Positions 15,720 through 23,181 of a stretch of 33,800 bases of DNA are shown piece by piece. The notes under the pieces are model-generated. The model searched no databases, had not been told where the DNA came from, and saw only the letters and a list, made by a program, of their open reading frames with translations. The position numbers were made by a program, and so were the translations under genes. Source of the stretch: Haloarcula amylolytica JCM 13557 (lineage in GTDB: Archaea; Halobacteriota; Halobacteria; Halobacteriales; Haloarculaceae); contig NZ_AOLW01000014.1 of assembly GCF_000336615.1 (NCBI RefSeq), positions 1-33,800 of the forward strand, written 5' to 3'. Numbering within the stretch: position 1 is the first letter of the stretch; every line of letters starts with the position of its first letter.

Positions 15720-16949
15720 ATGAACTACAACTACAGGTATCGGCTTCGTCCGTCCGACGCTCTCGAAGACCAGTTAGCGTGGACTGTAGATACCTGTAGA
15801 CAGGTCTACAACCACTTCCTCCACCGACTCAATCAACACGACGATACCTCGGCATACTCCGAGCAAAAACGGCTTCCCGACCTCAAGAAGTGGTGGACCG
15901 ACCTGAAAGACGTTCACTCGAAGGTTCTCCAGAAAGTCGTTCAACGGCTGTACGACAACCTCTCCACGCTCCGTGGCCGCAAGGAGAACGGCCACCATGT
16001 CGGGACGCTCAACTGGAAGGCACCCGGCGAGTACCGCAGTTTCACGTACAGTCAATCCGGCTTCAAGCTCAAAAACACGAGCGGTCGGACGCGACTGTGG
16101 CTCTCGAAACTCGGAGAAATCCCGCTCACCTTCCACCGTGACCTGCCCGACAACGCTGATATTAAGACCGTCACAATCAAGCAGGAACCGACCGGGAAAT
16201 GGTACGCCGTCCTCGGCATCGAAACGCCTGACTCTCCACCTGCGAAGCCCGAGAATCCCGGGAAGTGCGTCGGAATCGACGTGGGGATTCTCAAGTACGC
16301 TCACGACACCGACGGAACTGCCGTCGAATCGCCAGACCTCGCAACCGAACGCGAGCGGCTGGAACACGCACAGCGGGAACTATCGCGGAAGGAACACGGG
16401 TCAGAAAATTGGGAGAAACAGCGGAAGATTGTAGCCGAACGCCACGCCGACCTCAAGCGAAAGCGTCGTGATTTCCTTCACAAACTGTCGAACTACTACG
16501 CCACCGAGTACGACTTGGTGGCCGTAGAGGACTTGGACGCGAAGGGCTTGGTCGAACTGCCGGGCAACTCGCGCAAGCGGGCAGGCGCGGCGTGGGGAAC
16601 GTTCCTGCGGATGCTCAAATACAAGTGCGAACGCGAAGGCACGCATTTCGTCGCCGTGAACCCGAGCGGGACGACCAAGGAGTGCGCGTCGTGCGGTGTT
16701 TCGACGGACAAGCCGTTGTGGGTCCGTGAACACTCCTGTCCAGCCTGCGGATTCGAGGCGGACAGGGACGCGAACGCGGCATGGAACATCCTTTCTCGCG
16801 GCCTCGAAGATGTAGGAGTGGGATACTCCGAATCAACGCCTGTGGAGACTGCGCTCCCTGTGGATACCAATTCGGTGTCTGCAAAGCGCGTCGTTGAAGC
16901 AGGAAGCCCTACCCTCAAGGAACGAGCCGCGTCAGCGGCGAGTGAGTAG
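15720..16949 (+). CDS. tnpB: TnpB RNA-guided nuclease (IS1341-type)
   Basis: 409 residues. The RuvC-like nuclease parts are all present: GIDVG with Asp187, VAVEDLDAKGL with Glu270, and EADRDANAAWNIL with Asp348/Asp350. A zinc finger (Cys322, Cys325, Cys340, Cys343; CASCG and CPACG) lies between the second and third. The N-terminus MNYNYRYRLRPSDALEDQLA is the usual TnpB start. TnpB proteins cut DNA guided by an RNA made from the element's right end, helping to keep the element in place. All catalytic residues are retained, so it may be active. It follows the DUF2080-like gene by 8 bp. Its stop lies inside the right-end palindrome. Confidence 0.92.
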   Translation: MNYNYRYRLRPSDALEDQLAWTVDTCRQVYNHFLHRLNQHDDTSAYSEQKRLPDLKKWWTDLKDVHSKVLQKVVQRLYDNLSTLRGRKENGHHVGTLNWKAPGEYRSFTYSQSGFKLKNTSGRTRLWLSKLGEIPLTFHRDLPDNADIKTVTIKQEPTGKWYAVLGIETPDSPPAKPENPGKCVGIDVGILKYAHDTDGTAVESPDLATERERLEHAQRELSRKEHGSENWEKQRKIVAERHADLKRKRRDFLHKLSNYYATEYDLVAVEDLDAKGLVELPGNSRKRAGAAWGTFLRMLKYKCEREGTHFVAVNPSGTTKECASCGVSTDKPLWVREHSCPACGFEADRDANAAWNILSRGLEDVGVGYSESTPVETALPVDTNSVSAKRVVEAGSPTLKERAASAASE

Positions 16950-16976
16950 GGTAGGGTAGTTCACTGTGTCGTCAGC
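16880..16976 (+). ncRNA. Probable omega-RNA (guide RNA) region at the right end
   Basis: In TnpB systems the guide RNA scaffold comes from the 3' part of tnpB and the right end, and the guide is the flanking DNA. Here the right-end palindrome (16907-16956) overlaps the last codons of tnpB. Bases from about 16960 (TTCACTGTGTCGTCAG) would be the guide, and they belong to the SMC-like gene. The RNA boundaries are inference. Confidence 0.45.
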
Positions 16977-17902
16977 GGACTCAACACGGCTGCGAAGATT
17001 CGTTTTCAGATCATCCAGAGACCGATCTTGCCCACAGTGTGGGCACTTGCCTCGATCTAGCCTATGATTAGCTCTCCGCGACAACTTGGTCACAGACAGG
17101 ACAAGACAGCTCTTCAATCGCGTTGAGGATGAGGTCGTTGACCTCTTGTGTATACCGGCGGGCCTCACGCAACTGGCGGTCTTTCTTTCTGAGTTCCTGT
17201 TCTATCGTTCGCTTCCGGTCGTAGAGGTCCTGTAGTTCCTCGTTGAGTTCATCGTTTTCTAAGAGCCGATCTCTGATGATTTCGATTCGCCCGGTGTCAA
17301 TAAGCGACTGAAGCTTCTCGATTTTCTCAAGCCGGCTTTCTGACCTGCCCAATATCAATTTCCTCCAACTCTCGCTGAACCGGTGCCAGCTCGGTACGTC
17401 TAACCTGCTCGATCTCCTGCTCAAGAGAGTCTCGTTCGTCTCGATAGTCCTCAAGTTCTTGTTGAAGATTGCTCCCAACTATCTGGCGGATAGACTGAAT
17501 CAGTTGTGGTTTCGAGAGCCGAGAGAGTGGGAGTTTGTCGGTCTCGGAGTGAACGAACTGGAGAGTGGTGATGTCCTCTGGCCCGATTAGCTCTTCGAGG
17601 CGATCCTCAGCGGCTTCTTTTTCGACTTCCTCTGTACCATCATCGTAGGAGCGACCTCCCCCACCGCGATGGGGTTGGTGCCCGTTATCGAACTGGATTT
17701 CTACTGTGCTCGTTCGCCCGGGCTGGATACCGAGTGTAGCCCGGGGGCCGTAGAGTGCATACAAAAGAGCGTTAATTGTCAGGGTTTTACCTGAACGATT
17801 TCCGCCCTTGAGGAGGAGATCGCCACCAGCGATATCCTCTTTCGTGATTCTCTGGTAGTCCTCAACCGCGAACCCATCGATGTGGAGTCTACTGATTTTC
17901 AT
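16960..17902 (-). pseudogene. SMC/Rad50-like ATPase (archaea-specific SMC-related), truncated
   Basis: The N-terminus MKISRLHIDGFAVEDYQRIT contains the head strand, and GGNRSGKT (residues 33-40) is Walker A, followed by a Q-loop region (TTLQFVHSETDKL) and a long coiled coil. An extra G near 17338-17342 shifts the frame: IDIG should continue RSESRLEKIEKLQ. A stop at 17068-17070 then precedes a further in-family segment, GKCPHCGQDRSLDDLK. CPVC and CPHC resemble zinc-hook cysteines. The sequence stops abruptly at the IS1341-type element, and the C-terminal head with Walker B is missing. Likely role before damage: DNA organisation or repair ATPase. Start ATG at 17900-17902. Confidence 0.75.
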
Positions 17903-18404
17903 ATTTGGCTGTATACGGCTCACTGATGTTCTGTGCGAGTCTGTTGAGTTCCTGGATACTCCGCCGGGTCAGGAGTTGAGTAGCGAGAAGACCGATGACC
18001 AGCCCAATACCCAGTCCGAGAGTACCACGGAGGTAGAACCCGACGAAGGGAGTGGTCAAGGCAATAATCAAGCCTGCGAGGATAGAGATATTCTTCTGGT
18101 AAGCGCGGCGGTCGAAGTCATCCACTCGGTTCTGGAGTTCTTCGGAAGCGGATTCGTAGAAGTCGTCGTGTCCCGTGATTTTCTGTATTTGGTCTGTGGA
18201 CCGTCTCAGTTCGCCTCCGGCGAAGGAGTTGATTAGCCGGTCGTTCTGCCGATCGGCTAGGAACATGACCAGTATTGTCGGGAGGACGGACAGTGTTTTC
18301 AGGAAGAGTGGTTCTGGCCTGACGAGTTGGATGGCCACGCCTGTGTAGACGGTTAGGAAGACTGCTCCCCACCCACTATCCCAAATTTTCGTCCCAATTT
18401 GCAT
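17889..18404 (-). CDS. Membrane protein paired with the SMC-like ATPase
   Basis: 171 residues. Two N-terminal hydrophobic stretches (about residues 13-28 and 36-50), a charged central region of roughly 60 residues, and a strong pair of helices (SILAGLIIALTTPFVGFYLR and GLGIGLVIGLLATQLL) suggest four membrane segments with a cytosolic coiled loop. I recognise no family. Its 3' end overlaps the start of the SMC-like gene by 14 bp (ATG inside AAATATGAAAATCAGTAG), so the two were translationally coupled and probably worked together. It appears intact although its partner is broken. Confidence 0.65.
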   Translation of the reverse strand: MQIGTKIWDSGWGAVFLTVYTGVAIQLVRPEPLFLKTLSVLPTILVMFLADRQNDRLINSFAGGELRRSTDQIQKITGHDDFYESASEELQNRVDDFDRRAYQKNISILAGLIIALTTPFVGFYLRGTLGLGIGLVIGLLATQLLTRRSIQELNRLAQNISEPYTAKYENQ

Positions 18405-18731
18405 TCAATTCTAACCTTCAGAACTAACCAATAGATTTCCAAACATAAATCATGTGCCGTGATTACAATATCCGAGATGAATCAGCAGTAGTGAGGTCAT
18501 GATTATCGCGGTAATCTAGGTCAATTGAACTGAGATTCTCACCCCCGTTTATTCGAATTCTAATCTCTCGGTTGAGACTCTTTGTAATTGGTGGGTGCTG
18601 CGTTGGTTAGGAACCTCTATTCCGAGATTCTATGTATTTCCTGCACCTAGCCGGAAGTTCTATATATTACTATCTCTCTAGCGATAACTGAGAGCTAGAC
18701 CGCCGGCGTAGACTAGGAGGCAATTTCAACA
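18405..18731. other. Divergent intergenic region with promoter of the AbiE-like pair
   Basis: No gene seen. AT-rich. It separates the leftward membrane-protein gene from the rightward winged-helix gene. A TATA-like TATATATTA is at 18661-18669 and a strong ribosome site AGGAGG at 18715-18720, 11 nt before the ATG. Confidence 0.5.
18661..18720 (+). promoter_or_regulatory. TATA box and ribosome site of the AbiE-like operon
   Basis: TATATATTA (18661-18669), then AGGAGG (18715-18720), then ATG at 18732. Transcription would start near 18690 with a leader of about 40 nt. A leadered gene with a strong Shine-Dalgarno stands out among the leaderless genes of this window. Confidence 0.5.
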
Positions 18732-19409
18732 ATGATCGAATTAATGGACGCCACGGCCGCGAAGATCGTGTTGGCAGTTCAGCGTGGCGATTCTATCAAT
18801 CGTGTCGCGAGTGAAATTGACGTCTCATACTCGTGGGTGTACGACTGGATTGAGCGGTTAGAAGACGCTGAAATTGTCGCTATTACCGATAGTGGACTCC
18901 AGATCGTCGACCACGAAATGCGTCAGCAGTACGCCGAGATGATTGCTGCGTTGTACAGCCGCGACACCATCTCCCAGGAGGACGCGTACGTCATCCCGCA
19001 CTTCGCCGGCATGGAGTTCGCGTACACAGAGATCGACGCTGCGTACGTCTGGACGCACGGGGGCTACCAGATCGCTCGCGGTCACGACGACTACCCGGTG
19101 TTCATCGAAATCCACGACCGTGACATCGAACGGTGGATTGCGTTCTTCCAGCAGTTCGGTGTCGACACGACGATCAACGAGCGCCCGGACGCCAGCGATG
19201 TCGACGGGAACGTCCACTACGTGTTGTTTCCGAAGACCGACGGTATCGACGCCGAGTGGGTCGACGGCAACCCCGTGATTCCGTTGGATACCGCCGTCGA
19301 CCAGATGATGGAGAACCGTCCAGCATACGAGCCCGCCTTGGAGATCATCGCCAACGAGTACGACAGGGACGTCGACGCGTCGCACCACAGCGCGATGAGC
19401 GGGGACTAA
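18732..19409 (+). CDS. Winged-helix regulator/antitoxin of an AbiE-like pair
   Basis: 225 residues. The first 60 residues form a helix-turn-helix (KIVLAVQRGDSINRVASEID, SYSWVYDWIERLEDAEIV). The rest is a mixed alpha/beta domain of about 150 residues (FAGMEFAYTEIDAAYVWTHG) with an acidic C-terminus. AbiEi-type antitoxins combine an N-terminal winged helix with a C-terminal domain and repress their own operon. This protein has the same layout and precedes a nucleotidyltransferase by 13 bp, so I read it as the antitoxin/repressor. Sequence similarity to AbiEi itself is not obvious, so the call rests on layout and partner. The ATG at 18732 follows AGGAGG. Confidence 0.65.
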   Translation: MIELMDATAAKIVLAVQRGDSINRVASEIDVSYSWVYDWIERLEDAEIVAITDSGLQIVDHEMRQQYAEMIAALYSRDTISQEDAYVIPHFAGMEFAYTEIDAAYVWTHGGYQIARGHDDYPVFIEIHDRDIERWIAFFQQFGVDTTINERPDASDVDGNVHYVLFPKTDGIDAEWVDGNPVIPLDTAVDQMMENRPAYEPALEIIANEYDRDVDASHHSAMSGD

Positions 19410-19422
19410 CGGGGCTGATAAA

Positions 19423-20112
19423 ATGAGTCTCCCCGAGCGCCAATCCGAACTCGTCGACACGCATCGGGCGGTACGGGACGCCGAACTGCCGTACGTTCTC
19501 GTGGGTGGCTGGGCGGTCTCGGCGTTCCAGACGCGGTTCACGACGGACATCGACACCGTAATTCCGGACACGGCACTCGATGAGTACGACTCGCTCCTTC
19601 GCGACCTCGGGTACGAGAAGCAGTTCGAGAAGGACGTCTCGAACGAGTACGACGGTCGGATGGTCCAGTACACGAAGCAGGTCGGAGATAACGAAGTCAA
19701 GTTCGAGGCACTCGTCGACGCGATGGGGTGCCGACAGACGGACGCGGAGTGGTCGTATCGCTATCTCCACGAACACAGCACCGTCGAATCGCTTGACGTC
19801 GCCGAAGACCTCGATGGTCGAATCCCGGAGCCAGCCCTCCTCTTCGCGATGAAACTCCACAGCGGCCGGAAAGCTGATACCCGCGACCTCGTCGTCATCA
19901 GCACGCGTGCGGAGTTCGACCGTATCGAACGGCACGTCCATCGAGGTGACCCGAAGAAGCTCGATGGTCAGATCGAAATAGTGTTAGATCGACTCCAGCA
20001 GGACGGCTTCAAAGACTCGTTCAAGGGAGTCTTCCGACAGGAAACGCTACCAGCGGATGCGGTCGACGACCTCGTCTCGTTCCTGTCCGAGCAGCGAGAC
20101 CAACTTCGGTAA
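19423..20112 (+). CDS. Nucleotidyltransferase, probable AbiEii/MenT-like toxin
   Basis: 229 residues. ELPYVLVGGWAVSAFQTRFT followed by TDIDTVI gives the NTase signature: GG at residues 28-29 and the metal-binding D-x-D pair Asp42/Asp44. A third acidic position is likely in EVKFEALVD. The later part (EPALLFAMKLHSGRKADTRD with Lys/Asp) matches the AbiEii/JHP0933-like family pattern LLAMKL...R.KD.KDL. Such enzymes add nucleotides to tRNA or protein and act as toxins of type IV or phage-abortive systems. It sits 13 bp behind the winged-helix gene, in the same operon. All visible catalytic residues are intact. Confidence 0.8.
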   Translation: MSLPERQSELVDTHRAVRDAELPYVLVGGWAVSAFQTRFTTDIDTVIPDTALDEYDSLLRDLGYEKQFEKDVSNEYDGRMVQYTKQVGDNEVKFEALVDAMGCRQTDAEWSYRYLHEHSTVESLDVAEDLDGRIPEPALLFAMKLHSGRKADTRDLVVISTRAEFDRIERHVHRGDPKKLDGQIEIVLDRLQQDGFKDSFKGVFRQETLPADAVDDLVSFLSEQRDQLR

Positions 20113-20396
20113 GGTTCCTGGCGCCGTCTCGTGAAACAACTGAATGTTCGATGATTGCTGACCACAGTACGTAAGCGAATAAGGAAATTACCCACAGGGC
20201 TCGAACTGTGGACGATACACTATTGATTCGTGTCTGTCAGCAGGGATACGATGTGCCCCTAGAATGTTGGTCGTGATTATCCCTGTAACCAAGATCTTAC
20301 ACTTAGAGTGTCTCAGTCTCAAAATTAGAGTTACCTATCCAACCCTCCGGGGAATAAAGTTGCAGGCTCTCAATTACAGTGTATAGTTGACTGACT

Positions 20397-20636
20397 ATGC
20401 CCATGAAACACACAGGTCAACCCCCATTCCCAGACTGGATCCAAAGTGCCTACCAGACACTGGAGAGGGCGTACGCCTCAGGCACTGACGAACTCTCCAA
20501 GAGTGAAGCACATGAGTTCCTTCTGGCTGAGTCTGAGCATATCGAGGAGCACACTGATGCAGTATACGTGATCGATCGGCTTCTTGACCGTGGCTGGCTC
20601 TACGAGGTCGATGGCCAACTCCGCAAAACCGAGTAA
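20397..20636 (+). CDS. Small hypothetical protein, winged-helix-like
   Basis: 79 residues, acidic, predicted largely helical: WIQSAYQTLERAYASG, LSKSEAHEFLLAE, AVYVIDRLLDRGWLYEVDGQ and a short basic end. The pattern of three helices followed by a hairpin (RGWLYEVDGQLRK) suggests a winged-helix fold. I recognise no family. It lies between the AbiE-like pair and the origin, on the orc1 strand. GTGTATAG near 20381 is a TATA-like element close to the start. Met1 (20397) and Met3 (20403) are both possible. Confidence 0.55.
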   Translation: MPMKHTGQPPFPDWIQSAYQTLERAYASGTDELSKSEAHEFLLAESEHIEEHTDAVYVIDRLLDRGWLYEVDGQLRKTE

Positions 20637-20967
20637 CACAATCCTATCGGCCATGTCCATAATATTCTTCACTTCAGAGAAGATGATATAACCTCCTTGG
20701 AGCCGAGGACGCTATTTGGGCCGATAATGATCGTTCGTTGATTCGGCAGTTGCTTACGGATGGAGTAGCGACGAGGAACCACGACAGCTATCCCGAACTG
20801 AACTCACCAAGGCCGATTGCTCGTGGTCCAGCAGCTCAATGACATGGGGATCGTCGTTGCCGGAGTTGTTGACTCGCGACGAAATCTCGTCGGAGTCTAC
20901 GTCTTTAACCAGCACGAGAGTGGTTCGGAGTGGGTTTGTTGGTTATTTCGAGGGCCACGAGGTCGAA
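20637..20967. other. Possible decayed coding DNA left of the origin
   Basis: Fragments in shifted frames read like haloarchaeal protein, for example ADNDRSLIRQLLTDGVATRN (about 20720-20780) and QLNDMGIVVAGVVDSRRNLV (about 20832-20890), but each runs into stops. A frame at 20839-21093 would contain the first ORB and is therefore doubtful. No family recognised. Confidence 0.35.
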
Positions 20968-20995
20968 CCCCCACACCCCGTGTGCAATATGAAAT
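20968..20995 (-). repeat. Origin recognition box 1 (inverted)
   Basis: On the minus strand this reads TTCATATTGCACACGGGG followed by TGTGGGGG. It is nearly identical to the box at 21323-21349 but in the opposite orientation, 330 bp away. The AT-rich segment between them (about 21080-21200) is the likely unwinding region. Confidence 0.75.
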
Positions 20996-21322
20996 CGGGA
21001 GGAGAGTGGGAGGGGGTGGTCGAAGAGATAGACAACGAAACACCAGAAATCCGCGATTTCATGGAAAAGAAATCTCAAAGACAGCAATATTAAGATGACT
21101 ACATCTTATGGCAATCTTTACATAGTTACTCTGTCAATCAGATCCGTACTGGTACTAGAGTCGGTCGAAACGGAATAGTATCTCTCGTGACATAACAACT
21201 CTCAATTGTACCTTTGCTTTTTCGTGGGTTGACGGTCTTTGCCGGTTCTATGTCGTTTCGTGGGTTCTCCGGGCGAATACCAAGTTCCTCAGATGATTCA
21301 TCCCCGTTCCCCCTCTCGCTAA

Positions 21323-21349
21323 ATTCATATCGCACACGGGGTGTGGGGG
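21323..21349 (+). repeat. Origin recognition box 2
   Basis: TTCATATCGCACACGGGG followed by TGTGGGGG; the longest and best match to box 1. Confidence 0.75.
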
Positions 21350-21430
21350 TAGCTTAGTGACGAGATCCCATCTCACTCAGGATAGCCGAGAGATATTCTT
21401 GGTACTATCCGGCCCGAGACTACGTCTGAT

Positions 21431-21454
21431 ATTTCATCTTGCACACGGGGGGTG
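21431..21454 (+). repeat. Origin recognition box 3
   Basis: TTTCATCTTGCACACGGGGG, followed by GTG. Confidence 0.7.
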
Positions 21455-21514
21455 CCTCCGCCGAGTTCTTTTGACTCGCCTTGACATCAACAGCTGTTTG
21501 ATGAATTATTCGGG

Positions 21515-21539
21515 ATTTCATATCGCACACGGGGGGTGA
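21515..21539 (+). repeat. Origin recognition box 4
   Basis: TTTCATATCGCACACGGGGG, then GTGA. Confidence 0.72.
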
Positions 21540-21623
21540 CTACGACCAATTGATTTCGCCCGCGGTTACCCAACTCCATCTACGACCCTCGCCTAAATAC
21601 ACTCTACCTCTTGAATTCGGATG

Positions 21624-21642
21624 ATTTAACCTCGCACACGGT
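21624..21642 (+). repeat. Origin recognition box 5 (short, at the orc1 promoter)
   Basis: ATTTAACCTCGCACACGG, lacking the G-run. It ends about 7 bases before the TATA box of orc1, so protein bound here would touch the promoter. Confidence 0.55.
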
Positions 21643-21648
21643 ATCAAT

Positions 21649-21660
21649 ATTTATTTATAG
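21649..21660 (+). promoter_or_regulatory. TATA box of orc1
   Basis: ATTTATTTATAG, centred about 27 bases before the ATG at 21682, fits a leaderless transcript. ORB 5 lies immediately upstream. Confidence 0.6.
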
Positions 21661-21681
21661 TTTCGACCTAACTGCGCAAAC

Positions 21682-23028
21682 ATGCCTGACGGCGACGATC
21701 AAGAATCCCTCTCACAATCTATTAAAGGCCGTCTTCAGGAGGGCGTTCAGAACTCTGTCTTTCGAGATAAGGGACTTCTCGACCCGGATGCCGTCATCGA
21801 TGAGGACCGGATTGTCGGTCGCGATGACCAACTGGACGACATCATCACCTACCTACGACCGGCACTACAGGGGAATCGACCACCCAATATGCTCCTCTAT
21901 GGGCCGTCGGGAACCGGCAAGTCACTCATCATCAATGCGGTCTGTCAGCAGGTTCTCGAACTCGCGACCTCGCAAGGAGATCGGTTCGGCGTCATCAAAA
22001 TCAACTGCCAGACGATCAAATCCCACGACCGGGCTGTCTATCGACTTGTGAAGAACGCGGCTGAAGAAGCTGGCGTCGACGTCGGCGTCCCAGAGAGTGG
22101 GATTTCGACTGACCAGAAGCTTGATCGATTCTACGAGATTTTGAGCAACAACTTCGACTCAGCTATCATCATTCTCGACGAGGTCGACCTCCTGGTGGGT
22201 CGGCAACGTGATCCGAACGATGAGCCGGCGTATTCGAAACTGCTCTACCAACTGTCGCGAGCCTCCCAGCTTGGTCGCATCGAGGGGCACGTATCCGTTG
22301 CTGCGCTTACGAATGACCCCCGGTTCATGGAGGATCTCGACGGCCGGGCAGAGAGTTCGTTCAATCCGCAGGACGTCGTCTTTCCCGACTACGATGCGAA
22401 CCAACTGCAGGCGATTCTCGAACGCCGTCGCGACGCGTACCAAGACAACGTCCTTGAGGACGGAATTATTCCGATCAGTGCCGCATTTGCTGCTCAGGAT
22501 CACGGTGACGCACGGAAAGCAATCGATCTGTTCCGAAAGGCGGGTGAAATCGCCGACCGAGCTGAAGAAGATGCGGTCCGTGAAGCGCATGTTCGCGATG
22601 CTCAGAAAGAGGCCGAACGGGACCGAACGCTAACACAGATGCAGGGATTATCAACGCAGAAGAAACTCTCACTTTACGCCACCGCGATTGTTCCTGTTTA
22701 CTCGCAGCGAAATTTGAATGCTGTCCCCAGTACGGTTGCCTACCGGGTGTACCAGTATCTCACCGACATTCTAGATGCTGCTGAAAAATCGCGCGACTCC
22801 TATTTGCGATATATGAATGAGGCTGAAACCTATAATTTCGTCACGTCTGAGAAACGTGGGCGCGGCTACGGCAGTGGTGTCCACAAGGAGTACACATTTG
22901 TCGACGATCCGAAAGTGGTCGCCGAGACACTCCAGACTGACTTCCGACTTGAGGGTGCTGAACACGAGGAAGATCTTGTCAAATCTGTTGTCAACGCGCA
23001 GATAGACGATTTCTTCGAAGGGAACTAA
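21682..23028 (+). CDS. orc1: Orc1/Cdc6 replication initiator
   Basis: 448 residues, in the upper part of the usual range. AAA+ motifs are intact: Walker A GPSGTGKS (residues 74-81), Walker B IIILDEVDLL (162-171), a sensor-1-like AALTNDPRFM and a later helical lid with GDARKAIDLFRKAGEIAD. The C-terminal third (TQKKLSLYATAIVPVYSQRN onward) is the winged-helix domain that binds ORBs. It should bind the surrounding boxes as ATP-bound protein, open the AT-rich stretch and load the MCM helicase. The ATG at 21682 is about 27 bases after a TATA box, so the mRNA is leaderless. Box 5 beside the promoter suggests self-repression. Confidence 0.93.
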   Translation: MPDGDDQESLSQSIKGRLQEGVQNSVFRDKGLLDPDAVIDEDRIVGRDDQLDDIITYLRPALQGNRPPNMLLYGPSGTGKSLIINAVCQQVLELATSQGDRFGVIKINCQTIKSHDRAVYRLVKNAAEEAGVDVGVPESGISTDQKLDRFYEILSNNFDSAIIILDEVDLLVGRQRDPNDEPAYSKLLYQLSRASQLGRIEGHVSVAALTNDPRFMEDLDGRAESSFNPQDVVFPDYDANQLQAILERRRDAYQDNVLEDGIIPISAAFAAQDHGDARKAIDLFRKAGEIADRAEEDAVREAHVRDAQKEAERDRTLTQMQGLSTQKKLSLYATAIVPVYSQRNLNAVPSTVAYRVYQYLTDILDAAEKSRDSYLRYMNEAETYNFVTSEKRGRGYGSGVHKEYTFVDDPKVVAETLQTDFRLEGAEHEEDLVKSVVNAQIDDFFEGN

Positions 23029-23054
23029 CACGAAGAGACGCCGACGGCGGCACC

Positions 23055-23079
23055 AAATTCATTTCGCACACGGGGTGTC
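23055..23079 (+). repeat. Origin recognition box 6
   Basis: AATTCATTTCGCACACGGGG followed by TGTC, 27 bases after the orc1 stop. Confidence 0.72.
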
Positions 23080-23098
23080 TCCTCTAGACTCATCAGTC

Positions 23099-23119
23099 AA
23101 TTCATCTCTCACACGGGGT
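23099..23119 (+). repeat. Origin recognition box 7
   Basis: AATTCATCTCTCACACGGGG; one core change (CTCACAC instead of CGCACAC). Confidence 0.65.
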
Positions 23120-23137
23120 CCACGCGGAAAGCGACCA

Positions 23138-23157
23138 AAATCATATCGCACACGGGG
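23138..23157 (+). repeat. Origin recognition box 8
   Basis: AAATCATATCGCACACGGGG; perfect core. Confidence 0.72.
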
Positions 23158-23181
23158 AGCCCTACCTCGACTCTGTCGGCG

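Larger units (their letters stand above)
15418..16959 (+). mobile_element. IS200/IS605-group (IS1341-type) element with DUF2080 and TnpB
   Basis: The element carries a DUF2080-type small ORF and tnpB but no tnpA. Palindromic structures lie at both ends: 15433-15475 (CCCCTTCCT against AGGGAGGGG, one mismatch) and 16907-16956 (CCCTACCCT against AGGGTAGGG, inner stem GCCGC/GCGGC). The right flank resumes coding sequence of the SMC-like gene at about 16960; the left flank is the broken channel gene. Exact ends are inferred from these flanks. Without tnpA it would need a transposase in trans. Confidence 0.8.

Noticed and set aside
18858-19941. Long minus-strand frames opposite the AbiE-like pair
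   Set aside because: Overlap each other and the well-supported plus-strand genes; no family features.
18497-20295. Imperfect 27-bp direct repeat (18497-18523 and 20269-20295) flanking the AbiE-like pair, possibly attachment sites
   Set aside because: About 21 of 27 positions match, the sequence is AT-rich and no integrase is present; chance similarity is possible.
21340-21420. tRNA gene suggested by GGGGGTAGCTTAGTG
   Set aside because: No acceptor-stem partner or T-loop could be found; the G-run belongs to an origin box.
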